Counted from the first letter of the stretch, positions 35,176 through 48,271 are shown. The stretch: 64,000 bases of DNA from Dichomitus squalens LYAD-421 SS1 (GCF_000275845.1 NW_006766950.1:22534-86533), one strand, 5' to 3'. Notes: generated from the letters alone by a model not told the origin. Numbers and translations: made by a program.

Positions 35176-35434
35176 CACTGCCTGTTGCTTGTTGACTTTC
35201 ATTCTTTCGGATTGTTCTTGCAAATGAGCGCGACAATTATGTGAAATCGGCGAGGGATATGACCGCGGCGCACTTTCGGAGCCTTCAGGGACATGAACAG
35301 CCGGGCGAAACACTTACAATACAGCTGACTAAACCGACTCTAATCACAGATACTAAGTACCGTCCAGAGACGCCTCAAGAGGAACTTGCAGCAGTGGGCT
35401 GCGAGCCTTTGTCGTCATAAGTACGAATTCCAAA
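35176..35434. other. intergenic spacer before the duplicated block
   Basis: 3' flank of seven-TM copy 2; nothing else seen. Similarity to the second duplication unit begins at about 35435. Confidence 0.5.
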
Positions 35435-35488
35435 CTATACTCCGCCCCGCGCAGGCCCATTCTGTATGCAATACAAAAGTCCAGTTTC

Positions 35489-36860
35489 TCATTGTTGAAG
35501 AGCAGGGGTATCGGCGAAGAGCGTGTGGAATAGGCGTGCCGGGTACCGGTCGCCAGGCACAGAGGCCCCATCCGCAAGGCGGCGGACCTCCGCAACGTCT
35601 CCGGGACTCAGCTTCACGTCATATGCACCAAGGTTCTCTTTCAAGTTCTGCACAGTAAGGGGTGTCAAGATCGCTCATCGAGGTATCTCAAACGTACGCG
35701 ACTCACGTCGAACTTTGTCGTGCCCACAATAGGGATGATGTCCTCGCCTTGTGCGAGCACCCAAGCAAGAGCGACCTGGCCGGACGATGCACCGTATTTC
35801 TCCCCGACTTTCTTCAGGCCTTCCGCGATCTTGAGAATGCTCGGGAAGTTCTCCTTCGAGAACCGCGGAATAGTTCTACGGAAGTCGGTTGGAGGGAACT
35901 GATCTGGATCTGTCTGTAACATAAGATGGCTCAGCAGGGAAGGAGGCGTTCGACTTTGGTATCCTTACATATTTGCCAGTGAGGAGTCCACGCCCGAGCG
36001 CTCCGTAAGCGACGATCCTGACCCCAAGCTCGCGGGCAGCTTTCAAAAGGCCGATCTTCTCATCCTCGATCTCGGTCGTGAAGGGCGAGTACTCGACTTG
36101 GACAGCTGCAATAGGGTGTATGGCGTACGCACGACGAAGAGTGTCCGCGCTGACTTCGGAGAGACCGAGGTACCTGACCTTGCCAGCCCTACAGGGAGAT
36201 GATTGTCAGTTCTACTAAAGTATGCAGGATCTACAAATGCAGACGCTCACTTCACCTGCTCCGCCATCGCCTTCACAGACAGTTCTATCGGTACTTTAGC
36301 ATCGGCCCTGCGATCTATGTCTTCAGCGTCTGTATACTTTTCAGCTGACGAGTGCAAGCGCACCTGTGCAAGTACAACAAATCGACGTAATCCACGCCGA
36401 GTTGCTCCAAGGATCTCTGGACTGCCTTCGGCACGTAGTCAGGGTCGCCATTGATAGTACGAGTCTCGTCGCCCTCCCAGTGGTGACCAAAGCCGAATTT
36501 TGTGGCAAGGAAGATCTCATCTCGCTTTCCTGTACGCTTGAACCTGCATGCATCTCAGGAACCAGTATCGAGCGTTCTGATAATCAGGTGAACTAACCAC
36601 TGTCCGATAATGTATTCGCTGTTGGAATAGGCATCCGCAGTGTCCCACTGCGTTACCCCACTTGCGTACACGCCATCGAGGACCTGAACAAAACACTGGG
36701 CATTAGGGGATAGTCCATGGGAATGTGTAACTATGCTCACCTTAAGGGCTTCCTCGATGGTCAGAGGAGTTCCATAGGCTGCAGCTATTCCCATCGCACC
36801 ATAGCCGATGGCGGGGAAGGTCTTATCGCCGATGGTTCGCTTCAAAATCGCGCCAGGCAT
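35489..36860 (-). CDS. aldo-keto reductase, tandem copy A (342 aa)
   Basis: NADPH-dependent aldo-keto reductase of the AKR13/yakc-like group (cytosolic reduction of aldehydes or ketones; substrate unknown). Seven exons join in frame: 36741-36860, 36598-36683, 36364-36543, 36251-36307, 35969-36188, 35707-35913 and 35489-35647 (1029 nt). The (beta/alpha)8 barrel shows [12 protein letters not shown], the catalytic Asp/Tyr region [17 protein letters not shown], catalytic Lys in [16 protein letters not shown] (His position), [23 protein letters not shown] and the cofactor motif [11 protein letters not shown]. Length and all motifs are intact. It is divergent from a truncated glycosidase copy 937 bases away, and all exon sizes equal those of copy B. 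Confidence 0.94.
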
Positions 36861-37797
36861 CGTTTAAACTTGTGGTCACTGTCAGTGGATAGGAGAGAGG
36901 GTTTGATGTTGCGGCCTGGGGTTTCCTTGCCTGATGAGAACATCGTATATCAAGGTATCCACTTTTCCGACCGGAGTCAATCAAGCTCTTCCCTCACCTT
37001 ACTTACGATTTGCACTATTGTCCGAACGGAGAATAGACCCGGACAGCGCAGTGGATTGATCCTGGTGAGTCAGACCTTCAGCTTCGAGTCGAAGCACTAA
37101 GTGGATCCCGAAGGTAGTCCGTCATCCTCGCCTGCTGCTTAAAATACGTCTTGCGATGGGTGGCGGTCATTGCATCCGCTGAGAGCGCTGCCTCTCGCTG
37201 CGTACGGCGAAACCGTCGATACCTCAGGCGCTTGAGTGAGTGGCTGTGCTGCGAGCATCGTCTGCAGGGGCCGACGCTCGGACCCGACAGGGAGTGCTGC
37301 CTGCTCACGCTGTTGGTGCTAAACTGTTCCCGTTTGCCGTCAGGCAATTAGCGTGTACATATTGACGTGCAATAACTCCAAAGGTTCCGGATGGCCCCCA
37401 CGTTGGAGCCTCGTAGTTCTGCTAATCTCCAATCGCCGGCCCGGAGTCGTCATCCCTGAAGGAATGATGCACCTCAGAAACAAATCATGGACATCGCTAT
37501 CGCCATACGTACGCATGCTCTACCTGATTCGTTCAAAACGTACACGGGGGAGGCATGACCGTTTGCAACATTCCGACATGGGCACATGCCTATGTCGGGC
37601 CCTAAGCCCGGGCCCGCCCACTGCCCGGACCGCAGGTCGCGAGTCACCTATAGCAAGAGGAGAGTCAGCACACCCCCACCTCACGGTAACGCCGTCGACG
37701 GTGAAAATGGTCAATGGCGACCAAAGCCCAACATATATTGAGGACTCGACCTGCTCTCGCCGTTGGCTTCTGACCGCCATTACCAGCGCACACCAAC
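36861..37797. promoter_or_regulatory. divergent intergenic region, unit A
   Basis: 937 bases between reductase A and the truncated glycosidase, largely alignable with 39505-40425 of unit B (shared blocks include CACTTTTCCGACCGGA, TTGCACTATTGTCCGAACGG and ATCATGGACATCGCTATC). The minisatellite unit present six times in unit B occurs once here (about 37439-37457). An ATATAT element at 37733-37738 keeps its place upstream of the dead glycosidase ATG. Confidence 0.7.
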
Positions 37798-38000
37798 ATG
37801 CGTAAAGCAAACCTCTGGCTCCCCTCCCTCTTCGCGCTATGCAACGTCGCGACGGCGGCGGAGGCCGCATGCATAGATCGCTATGCCATCATCTCGCCCT
37901 ACAATCCCGTTCGAACCGCGTCCAGCACCAGCACGCCTGTGCAGGTCACTGCAGCGGCCACTTCGCGTCCGGGGCGGACGCCGCCACGCTGCAGACGTTC
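37798..38000 (+). pseudogene. truncated, frameshifted 5' end of the glycosidase gene
   Basis: Copy of the first 200 bases of the glycosidase at 40426. It keeps the ATG and signal-peptide region (MRKANLWLPSLFALCNVATA) and a stretch aligned to RYNPIRTASSTSTP, then gains two bases relative to the intact gene near 37945-37955, shifting the frame, and stops aligning at about 38000. It is a by-product of the tandem duplication breakpoint. The promoter is retained, so a short transcript is possible. Confidence 0.9.
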
Positions 38001-38127
38001 AATCTTGGTACACATCAGTAGCATTGTCGTAAACATTTCAAATCCTCGGAGACAGTGTGCCTAGCAATCTTAGACTATACCCCACCTTGGCAGACCCATT
38101 CTGTATTCGATACACAACTCCCGTTTC

Positions 38128-39504
<1,377 letters not shown>

Positions 39505-39969
39505 CGTTAGAAATTGTGGTCGCTGAGTTGAAGAGAGCGTCTGATGTCACTACGTGGTTCCCGATGGGTACACCGTATATGTAAGGTAACCACTTTTCCG
39601 ACCGGACTCAACCAAGCTCCCTCTTTCCCTTACGATTTGCACTATTGTCCGAACGGAGAATAGAGTGCAGCGTTGATTGGTCCTGGTGAGTCAAGCCTTC
39701 AGCTTCGACTCGGGGTGCCTAGTGCATCCCGCCATTCTCGCCTGCTGCTTGAAGTAAGTCTTGCGATGGTTGGCGTTCATTGCATTCAGAAGCGCTACGT
39801 ACGAAAGCACCGACATGGAGGGAGTGCTGCCTGCTCACGCCGTTGGCGCTATCTTGATTCCGTTCGCCGTCAGGCAGTCAGTATGTAGATATTGACGTGC
39901 AGCGACCCGCAAACATGCCGGACGACGCCCACTTTGGAGTTTCTTCGGTTTGTAATTCTCCAATCTCCG

Positions 39970-40085
39970 GCCGGAGTCGTGTTCCCTGCCGAAGTCGTTC
40001 GTCATTCCTGCCAGAGTCGTGTTCCCCGCCGGAGTCGTTCGTCATTCCTGCCGGGATCGTCATCCCTGCCGGAGTCGTCATCCCT
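39970..40085. repeat. minisatellite of six 18/22-bp units
   Basis: Units related to GCCGGAGTCGTCATCCCT start at 39970, 39988, 40010, 40028, 40050 and 40068. Lengths are 18, 22, 18, 22, 18 and 18; the first four form a 40-bp higher-order repeat (39970-40009 and 40010-40049). Unit A of the duplication has a single unit at the matching place, so the array expanded after, or was lost since, the duplication. Confidence 0.9.
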
Positions 40086-40358
40086 GAAGAGATAATACCT
40101 CCGAAACAGATCATGGACATCGCTATCTCCATACGTACGTATGACATGATGTATACCCTTTCAAGCCGTGCAGCAGAGGCATGGCTATTTGCGCTGTTTC
40201 GACACGGTCACATGCCTATGCCTCCTAAACCTGTCCACCGCTCGGCCCGCGGCGCGCAAGTCACCTGTCACAAGACGATCAGCACACCCCCACCGCTTGA
40301 CCTCACAGAGCTACAACCGTCGGTAGCAGGAAAACGGTCGATCGCGACCAAGCCCGAC

Positions 40359-40364
40359 ATATAT
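40359..40364 (+). promoter_or_regulatory. TATA-like element of the glycosidase gene
   Basis: ATATAT within GACATATATCGAGGAC, 62 bases upstream of the ATG at 40426 and conserved at 37733-37738 before the truncated copy. Confidence 0.5.
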
Positions 40365-40425
40365 CGAGGACATGTCCTGTCCTCTCGCTGTTGGGCTCTG
40401 ACCGCCACCACCAGCGCACACCAAC

Positions 40426-42737
40426 ATGCGTACAGCAAGACCCCAGCTCCCCTCCATTCTCTTCGCGCTATGCACCGTCGCAACGGCGGCGGCGCGCATA
40501 GATCGCCACGCCATCGTCTCGCGCTACAACCCCATTCGGACCGCGTCTAGCACGAGCACCCCCATGCAGGTTGGGAACGGCCACTTCGCGTTCGGGGCGG
40601 ATGTCACCGGGCTGCAGACCTTCCTCCCGTGGGCGACCATGTCCGACTGGGGCTGGAAGAACGACTCGCTGCCCGAGGGGACGACGCAGGCGGACGTGGA
40701 CGCGTACAGGGGCGTGGTGTGGGACGGCGTGCAGTATATGTTCGGGGGCCCGCAGCCGATGCAGCAGTGGATGATCTCGAATCCGAACAGGGTGAACTTG
40801 GGCAGGGTGGGGCTGCTGTTCTTGGACGGGCACGGAGCCGCAGTGGACGTGACAGAGGGCGAGTTGGCGGGGACGCGGCAGGTGTTGGACCTGTGGACGG
40901 GCACGATCACGAGCAGCTTCCGGTGGCAGGGCGAGAGCGTCACGGTGCAGACGGTCTCTGCGCAAAGCAGCGATGTAGTCGGCGTTACAGTCACCTCTCC
41001 GCTCGTCCAGCAGGGTCGGCTCGGGATCTTCCTCGACTTTCCGTGGAACGACGGCACGTCAAAGTTCGAGGCGCCCTTCGTCGGCGTGTGGAATGCGACG
41101 GCCAACCACACGACGACACTCACGACGGGGAAGGGGTTAGGACAAAACGTCGACGCGGTTGTCGCGCACACCTTGGTCAACAGCACGTTCTTGACCTATG
41201 TTGGGGGCGGTAGTAGCTTCGCCATCTCGCGGGTGTCCCCAGAAGAGCATCGCTACAACATCGTTCCGCGTCGGCCGGCTAAGTCGTTCTCCATTGCAAT
41301 AGCGTACGCCCCGGGATCCATTCCGGCGCTGCCGACGGTGAGCAGCATACGCCGCGAGTCGACGAAGACGTGGGAGTCGTTCTGGTCCGACCATGGGTTT
41401 GTTGACGTCGTAACCGGGTCGAGCAACTCGAGCGCGAACGAGCTCCAGCGACGCATCATCCTCTCGCAGTACTTGCTGCGCGTCAACGAGGCTGGGGATA
41501 ATCCCCCGCAGGAGGCACGTAAGATCATCGCGCGCTCCTCGTGACGTATACTGACTCGCATCCAAGTCGGGCTTGGTAAACAACGGCTGGGTCAGTGAAC
41601 AACGCTCCGCTTCGCACGCACGTACTGACCTTCTCATCACAGTACGGCAAGTTCCACATGGAGATGTTCTTCTGGCACAGCGCGCACTGGGCACTCTGGA
41701 ACAACTGGGATCTCCTCGACCGCGCAACCGGCTCCTATGCTCGATTCCTCTCCACCTCCCTCCAACGCGCCCAAGTCCAAGAAGGCTATTCCGCCGGAGC
41801 GCGCTGGTCGAAGATGACAGACCCGTCCGGGCGCTCCGCCCCAGGACAGATCAACGAGCTGCTCATCTGGCAGCAGCCGCACCCGCTCGTGTTCGCCGAG
41901 TACGAGTACCGCGCGACGCGCTCGCGGACGACGCTCGAGAAGTGGCGGGACGTCGTGCGCGCGACGGCGGACTGGATGGAGGTGTACGCGACGCGGAACG
42001 AGAGCACGGGGCTCTTCGACCTGGGGCCGCCGATGTACGTTGTGGCGGAGGACACGGCGCCGAACGCGACGCGGAACCCGGCGTTCGAGCTCGCGTATTG
42101 GCGCTTTGGGCTCGGGCACGCGAGCACGTGGATGGAGAGGCTGGGCGAGCGCGTGCCGAGCGCGTGGACGGAGGTGCGAGAGAACCTCGCGCCGCTCCCG
42201 ATCGAGAACGGGCTGTATGCGGTGTACGAAGGGATCCCGAGCGACTTTTGGGACACGCCGGCGTACACGAACGACCACCCTGCGCTCGTCGGGTTGTACG
42301 GATGGTTGCCGCAGACGGCCAACGTGAGCCTCGACATCGCGAAGGCGACCGCAGAGAAGGTCTGGACGACCTGGAACATCAGCAATTGCTGGGGGTGAGC
42401 ATTCGTCGCGCACGAAGGTTGCAGCAGTGGTACTGACTGACCGGCGTACTGTACGAACATCAGATGGGACTTCCCAATGCTAGCGATGTCCGCGGCGCGC
42501 AACGGGGAGACAGAGAAGGCCATCGACTGGCTTCTCCACCCATTGTTCGAATTCGACGATATTGGGATGCCGGTCGGCGGAGTGCGAGTTCCGACGCCCT
42601 ATTTCCCGGGATCGGGAGCTCTGCTGTATGCGATTGCAATGATGGCAGAAGGATGGGACGGGAGCAATGGCACTGCTCCTGGCTTTCCTCAAGAAGGCTG
42701 GGAGGTGCGAGTGGAGGGTATCAGTAAATCATTGTAA
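40426..42737 (+). CDS. secreted six-hairpin glycosidase-like protein (712 aa)
   Basis: Putative extracellular glycoside hydrolase with an (alpha/alpha)6-barrel, of the GH65/GH95-like six-hairpin group. Four exons join in frame: 40426-41514, 41567-41590, 41643-42394 and 42464-42737 (2139 nt). The N-terminal signal peptide is LPSILFALCTVATAAA. The N-terminal beta-rich domain starts RYNPIRTASSTSTPMQVGNG and HFAFGADVTGLQTFLPWATM. The catalytic barrel has PPQESGLVNNGWYGKFHMEM followed by FFWHSAHWALWNNW, then AYWRFGLGHASTW, VYEGIPSDFWDTPAYTNDHP and a final WDFPMLAMSAARNGE. Several N-glycosylation sequons are present. Intron 1 needs a GC donor (GAG|GCACGT) to give the conserved QESGLVNNGW. Substrate is not predictable by eye. 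Confidence 0.88.
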
Positions 42738-44212
42738 GAAGTGGTGTATCGTACTGAATCCTGTCCGGTTGGTAAGTTAGGATTTGTGATGGCAGCAGGA
42801 TAAGTTGAGCAGGCTATGAACAGAGAAACTGCTTTGTCTCTCCGTCCATAGCTCATACAAAACAGATTACGTGCAGTTTCAACTGGCAGGTTACCTGCAT
42901 AGAAACCTCATGAGGTACATGTGTCGAGACAACGACTTCACGGATGATTTGTACCCATAGTGGCGATTTCGCCTCAAGATGGCTCAAGTCCGGTCGGAGA
43001 AACGCAAAGTCAATTTGTCTCGACCTCTGAGGATATGTAGTGTGTTGAAGGGCGCGATGGAGCCCGAAATCAAAGGCAGACGTTGAGTGTATAGCCGAGA
43101 AAAGCAGAATCGCAGTACCAGTTTCGTGTTCAGAATGGGATGGTCAGAGTACAGGTCGACTTTAAATCGATCCAGGATTTCAGGATCGCCTCGGAATCGT
43201 GCACTCTGACCACCCCTAATATTCGGATCTTAGGGCGACTTCGATGGGTGAGAACAGGTACGTTGTGCTTTTAGTTAAGTCACCTTCCTATAAGGGCGGT
43301 TGGCCAAACGAGGACAGAATCGAAGCCGCAGTAGACACGACGTCAGGATCAGCTGCCCACCGGTCGTGGGCGGCGTGACCTCCTCGCCTGCGTGCATAGA
43401 CGCAAGCAGAGCCTTATATTGACACAGAGAGCGGCCTAGGAGAGTTCACCTCGCTCTCGTCTCTCCCTCACCAACCCGAAATAAGACGCACCTCTTCTTC
43501 CCCGCCTCACGATGGCCACGGCACAGCCCCTATCGTCGAGCAGACATACGACATTAGCGTTCCTCCTGCTTTCCGGCAGTTGAACTTCTTCCGAGATGCG
43601 CCGAACCTGCGGGATCGTCTGGATCGGCTCTCGCCTTCCAGCCCTCATCCTCGCCATGCCCTGGCGGAAATGAGTCAATCCAGGCTGACCGCGCCCATCC
43701 AAACGATAGGAATCCGTTCCGGTAAGCGCGGTTGCGTGCTCTATCGGCAGAAGGCTGGACAGTTGTCGGGGACGTGCGAGAGCACAACATCCTGCTCTCT
43801 GTATTGGTCATCGCTAAAGTCACTGAACTCATACTGCAGGTACTGGTCACCGGGTGCTTCCGGTTCGGAAAATGGTGTGCAGTGGCGTCGAGGAGAGTGT
43901 TTAGCAAGGACTCCAGCGGAGAGACTGGGAGCGTACGACGCACGAATGCTCGTGCACCAGGGCGATGCCGGAGCGCCGACTCACGTGACGGCTCCCGTAA
44001 TCCTCGGAGTACCGGAAGGTGCGGTGACGATGACGGCAAGCAACGGAACGCGACCGCAGAGCATGATTGCAGGAGCGCATCTCCTCATTCGCTCGCAACA
44101 GAAAAAGTTGCCTTGTCGCACTATCTTTGTCCTGTCCCCCATCCCGTCGTGAGCCTGCGAGTCAGCTCCCCCCCTTCTCTCGCCTCCTCCACGCACTCAT
44201 ACTTTCCTCAAG
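42738..44212. other. intergenic, no confident gene
   Basis: Includes the 80-bp inverted-repeat element at 43137-43216. A plus frame around 43515-43640 reads APIVEQTYDISVPPAFRQLN and looks coding, but it has no in-frame ATG and no splice partner that I could find, so it is left out as a gene. Confidence 0.4.
43137..43216. mobile_element. 80-bp inverted-repeat MITE remnant
   Basis: The ends GGGATGGTCAGAGTAC (left) and the reverse complement GGGGTGGTCAGAGTGC (right) agree at 14 of 16 positions. TA follows on the right; the left flank is AT, so the duplication is not clean. The end sequence resembles an internal terminus-like motif at 19414 in the 708-bp element, suggesting one family. Confidence 0.65.
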
Positions 44213-45548
44213 ATGACCCCTACCCTGCTTACGCTCAACTACGACGTTCTCTCGGACATCCTGGGGCGCATCTCGCCACGCGATGCTGCACAGCTGGCTC
44301 TGACATGTCGCCATGCGTATACCCTGGCCTTCCCCCGCTTCCTCTCCGACGTATCGTTCGGCGGCCTCTATCACAAGACTAGTAGCAGCGCCGTCTCCCA
44401 GTTGAAGGACTTCTGCAACTTTGTCCTCGCCCCCGCGCCCAGCTGGCACGGTCCTCCTTCAGCGCGTCTCGACGCCCTCCGCTCCCTGGAGGTGATGCGT
44501 GACGCCGTGCGCGTCAGGCAGGATGGCGTATGGACGACCGACGCGTCCGCCGTCGCGCTTCTATCCTCTGTCCTCAGCCGTGCCCAGAACTTGCGCAAGC
44601 TGACGCTCTGGGGCTCCGAGGCGCTCTTCAACGCGTACCCCGACTTCGGCCTGAGCAGCAGCGCGTCCATCCACACCCTCGTCCTCGGCGGCGACGTCGC
44701 GCCCCTCCCCGCCCTCGCCCACGCCTTCCCGACTGTCCGCCAACTCATCTTCGTCGGCGGGGGCGTCTGCATCCCGGAGTGGGCGTTCGAGTCGCAGCCC
44801 GTGGACACCGACGTTCTCGGCGCGTGGCGCGGCTCTGTCGAGCGTGTCGATACCGGGTTCCCTATCCTCCCCCTCGCCGTCCCCGCGCGTCGCGTCGACA
44901 TTCGCAATCCTATTGTGTCAGACGTCGACGCTGTCCAGTGCGCGCGCGAGTTCCTGGGAAGGACGCGCCCGGTCGTCCTGTCTACCGTCATGAGCGCGTA
45001 TGCTGCAGCCGAGGAGGTCGGGACCGTGCTGGGGCTGGCTGCGTCCAGCCTGCGGTACCTCGACCTAGTCGGTGACAGGTGCGAGAGCGTCAAGGATGGC
45101 ACGGAGTGGGTCCAGGTATGTCTCCATTGCTGTCTAGCCTATGTGAATCTCCGCTAACAATATGCACACTGCACAGACACGCGTTGCGAACGCCCTATCC
45201 CTACTGCCCGACTTCTCCCTCCTCGGAGTCTCAATCTCAGTCACGCCTGCCTTCGTGTCCGTGCTGGACACGTGGAAGGCGCCGTTGACGGCACCCGAGC
45301 CTCCGCGCCCGGACCCGCCGACCACCGTCGACTTCGCTGCGCTCGCGCGTGCTGTCGCCGAGGGCGCGCCGTCGCTGCGGTTCGTCGCGATCGACCTGTC
45401 CGCCGCCAAGGGGTCGAGCGACGGCCAGCGCGCTTGGTTCCGGGTGCTCGAGGCCAGAAGTGGGCCTCCGCGACGGGTCGTGAGAGTGGGGGAGGAAGAG
45501 GGGAGGGCGATCGCTGAGCGGATGAGGGGCTTCGACCGATATGACTGA
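44213..45548 (+). CDS. F-box protein (424 aa)
   Basis: Probable substrate adaptor of an SCF ubiquitin ligase. Two exons join in frame: 44213-45115 and 45177-45548 (1275 nt). The F-box is N-terminal: LNYDVLSDILGRISPRDAAQ then LALTCRHAYTLAFPRFLSDV. The rest has leucine-rich segments (LRKLTLWGSEALF, IHTLVLGGDVAPL, VRQLIFVGGG, LRYLDLVGDRCE) spaced like irregular LRRs, as in the many lineage-specific F-box genes of basidiomycetes. The target is unknown. A 243-codon frame on the opposite strand is a shadow of this GC-rich coding sequence. Confidence 0.88.
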
Positions 45549-45974
45549 GCTGGCAGGTGGCGAGTATCTGGACGTTCGATCCCTCGATGGTTCCTTCTTC
45601 TATGCTACATGATAGACCATAGACTGCGCCATGGGGAGATAGGCTTTGTTAGACTAGAACCTAATATTCGTTGCGAGTGGTTGTCTAATGTTTGCTGCCT
45701 CGTATGCGAAATAGAAAGATCGACGTAGACACATTTCGAGTTTTCTCCTACATTCCGACTTCCTTGGGCTCCTGAAACGGTCTCTACTACCTATGTATGC
45801 CGTTCCGATCACTGTTATCGTCTTCCTCTATCACGGGCTTGGATCAGACTGCATGCTTTGGTTGGTCATAGTAATACATAGTATACTGAGATGGTGTACA
45901 TTTGCGTGGCTGGCTTCCTATCTTACAACGCGTCTGCAGACTCTGCTCTGAGACGTCTTCCCGCATCCAGAATG
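45549..45974. other. intergenic, convergent 3' flanks
   Basis: Lies between the stops of the F-box gene and the aldolase gene. AT-richer than its neighbours; nothing else seen. Confidence 0.55.
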
Positions 45975-47185
45975 CTAGTAGCTGAACTTCTGCTCTGCGC
46001 TTGCCTCGCCGACGGCCTCTGCAAGATGTCGCGAGAGCCCGTCCGCCATCGCGCCAGAATCCGACGTGACGTTGATCTGCACGTACAGAAGATGAGATCC
46101 TGTGTTCCATTCGCTGCGAGCACTGCGCGATAGGTATCATACCATGTCGAAGCCCTCCTTCGCACGCCTTGCGGACTGCGCACCCGACGTGCAGTATATC
46201 GCGCTGAATAAAGCAAAAAAACGAAAAGGAGGGGTGAGCGGCCGGCGATCATATGAACAGGGGCGGAAGAGACGGACCACTTCTTGCCCTTGGCATGTGC
46301 GGCCGCAAGGATGTGCTGGATCATCTTCTCCGCCTCCGGATGGGGGTCCGGCGACGGCGGCGGCAGCCCGTGCGAGAGCGAGAGGTCGTACGGGCCTATG
46401 AAGACGCCGTCTGCCGGCGCGAGTTTCATACAATCAGCGTCCCTCCAATACAGTGCGTGGAGCGCGTGCACGACACGACATGACTCGGACTGGGGACGCG
46501 AATATTGGACACTGACCGAGGCCGTCGACGGACAGGATCTCGTCGAGGTTCCGGTACCCGTCGCGCGTCTCGATCTGGACGAGCACGACGACGGAGTCGT
46601 TCGCGCGCTGGAGGTAGTCCACCGCGGACACGCCCGCGCCCCACGCGAGCTGCGTGAACGGGTTCCCGAAGCCGCGTGCGCCCTGCGGCGGGAAGCGCGC
46701 CGCGGCGACGATCGACGCGGCTTGTGCGCGGCTGGAGACCTGTGTGTGTACGTGTCAGTGTGCTCATTTAATCCACCCTCCTCAGCCTCACGCCGATCGT
46801 GTGGCGGAATCGGCGTGCGTACTTAGACGGAAGGCCGACGCACCATCGGGACAAGCACGCCCCGCGCGCCCTGGTCGAGCACATACTTGATCTGCCAGCT
46901 CGCGCTGCCATCGGCACACGCGCCCGTCGCAGGGATGCGCACGATCGTGCTCGGGGCGTCCGGGCCCAGGCCCGCGATGGCGTGCACGGAGTCGCCGGCG
47001 CCGGGGTGGAGGCCGGTCAGGCCGTGCTCGCAGTCGATGACGACCCAGGAGAGGTGCGGGGACGCGGAGGCGGCCGCGCGCGCGTTGAGCGCGCCGGGGA
47101 GGGTGATCCACGCCCCGAAGGCGGGCTTGGAGGCGCGGAGGGCGTGGAGGAGCGGGTGGGCGAGGTGGGCGACTGGGGTGGCCAT
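45975..47185 (-). CDS. HpcH/HpaI-family aldolase (285 aa)
   Basis: Class II, metal-dependent aldolase of the HpcH/HpaI family (2-dehydro-3-deoxy acid or 2,4-dihydroxyheptenedioate aldolase type), which splits a 2-keto-4-hydroxy acid into pyruvate and an aldehyde. Five exons join in frame: 46844-47185, 46517-46739, 46281-46410, 46143-46203 and 45975-46076 (858 nt). Visible are FGAWITLPGALNARAAA, WVVIDCEHGL, the metal-binding Glu in VVLVQIETRDGYRNLDEIL and Asp in DGVFIGPYDLSLSHGL, then AIYCTSGAQSARRAKEGFDM and INVTSDSGAMADGLS. The start could also be the upstream in-frame ATG at 47218, adding 11 residues. The donor of intron 3 is weak (GTGGTC), but no better one keeps frame. Confidence 0.92.
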
Positions 47186-47218
47186 GCGAGCCTCTCGCTG
47201 GTCGCTGGTGGAGGTCAA

Positions 47219-48168
47219 GGAGAGCTTGGCGGGGAGCTGGCGATGGGGTCGAGCGGGTGGGCGCTGGGGACGCTCTGGTCGAGCGCGGGAACGGATGGTC
47301 TGCTAAGGTGTCGCGTAGCTTTGCGGGGAGCCGCGAGCCGGAATACAGCAGGTGGGAGGCCTCAAGGGACTATGGTACTGGTGGCGACATGAGGGTCGTG
47401 GTCATCGGACGGTCGTGCATGACGTTTGGCCGGGCCGGTCTTGAGCCTGTCCGTATACCTCTGCACACCGTCTGGGGTCGCATCGCCTTGGAAGCGCAAA
47501 CTTGGAAGCTAGATCCCTCTGGTCCTGTGAGGAGGACATTTGCGAAGGAATAGTATGCATGCTGGTAGTGGGCGAGTGCTTGCGGCACGTCTAATTCAGG
47601 GAATTTAGACGCACATTGACTGTTCCGGCCCCGGGCCAGCGGCTCATCTCAGGGACTCGGCCTCATGCTTCAAAATCCTCAGTGCATCAAGATATGATTA
47701 AGATATGATGCCATCGCCCTCGCAGAAGAGCATCGTTGCGTCGAACTACAGCACATCTTCGAGCCCCTGATAGTGGTGCGCGTGCTAATATGCAGGATAA
47801 GACACTACAGATAGACCATGCGACTTGACACACGTCCTCATCGTGTTGTGTCAATGGGAACTCACTGACAAAGGTGGTTCTGGACGGGGATTACCCTTGG
47901 ATCATGCTGTACATCGACAGTGGAGAGAGAACGGAACCGCGCGTAAAGTGACTCCGACTTGGGGTCAACTGGATGATCGCAGTCCTCCCTATACCCTCTT
48001 TGAGTCGGATGCGCGATATGAATGCATAGAATAGACGTCGCAGTTTGATGGATTCGTCCTTCAGGTTCTCATCAGGTAGAGCTCGGGAGCTGAGTACGCC
48101 GGGGGATAACGCATGCACAAGTCAGCATCTCACCAGACTTTGCTGTGGCACCCTGCATCACGAGATCG
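47219..48168. other. intergenic, no supported gene
   Basis: Divergent region between the aldolase and the hydrolase. No splice-consistent coding sequence seen. Confidence 0.5.
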
Positions 48169-48175
48169 TATAAAG
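48169..48175 (+). promoter_or_regulatory. TATA box of the alpha/beta hydrolase gene
   Basis: TATAAAG about 97 bases upstream of the ATG at 48272. Confidence 0.5.
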
Positions 48176-48271
48176 CAGATCATGCTATAGGGGTACCCTG
48201 CAGCCTTGCCTACTCTTGTTCCCTCCCGAAACAGTAGCCCGCGACGCAACAACACACCTCCTGTAACCTCC

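Larger units (their letters stand above)
35435..38000. repeat. tandem segmental duplication, unit A
   Basis: First unit of a direct tandem duplication of about 2.6 kb, matching unit B at 38075-40623. It contains aldo-keto reductase A, its upstream region, and the promoter and first 200 bases of a glycosidase gene. The match starts just past the reductase stop codon (CTATAC.CC...CCCATTCTGTA in both) and ends inside the glycosidase N-terminal coding region (CTGCAGACNTTC in both). Copies have drifted by scattered substitutions and small indels. Confidence 0.9.

Noticed and set aside
41573..42436. 287-codon plus frame within the glycosidase gene
   Set aside because: Arg/Ala/Gly-rich alternative frame of exon 3; the glycosidase frame carries the conserved motifs.
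43515..43640. Coding-looking stretch APIVEQTYDISVPPAFRQLN
   Set aside because: No in-frame start codon and no compatible splice sites; could not be built into a gene.
44371..45102. 243-codon minus frame opposite the F-box gene
   Set aside because: Shadow of the F-box coding sequence, which has a recognisable F-box and a consistent intron.
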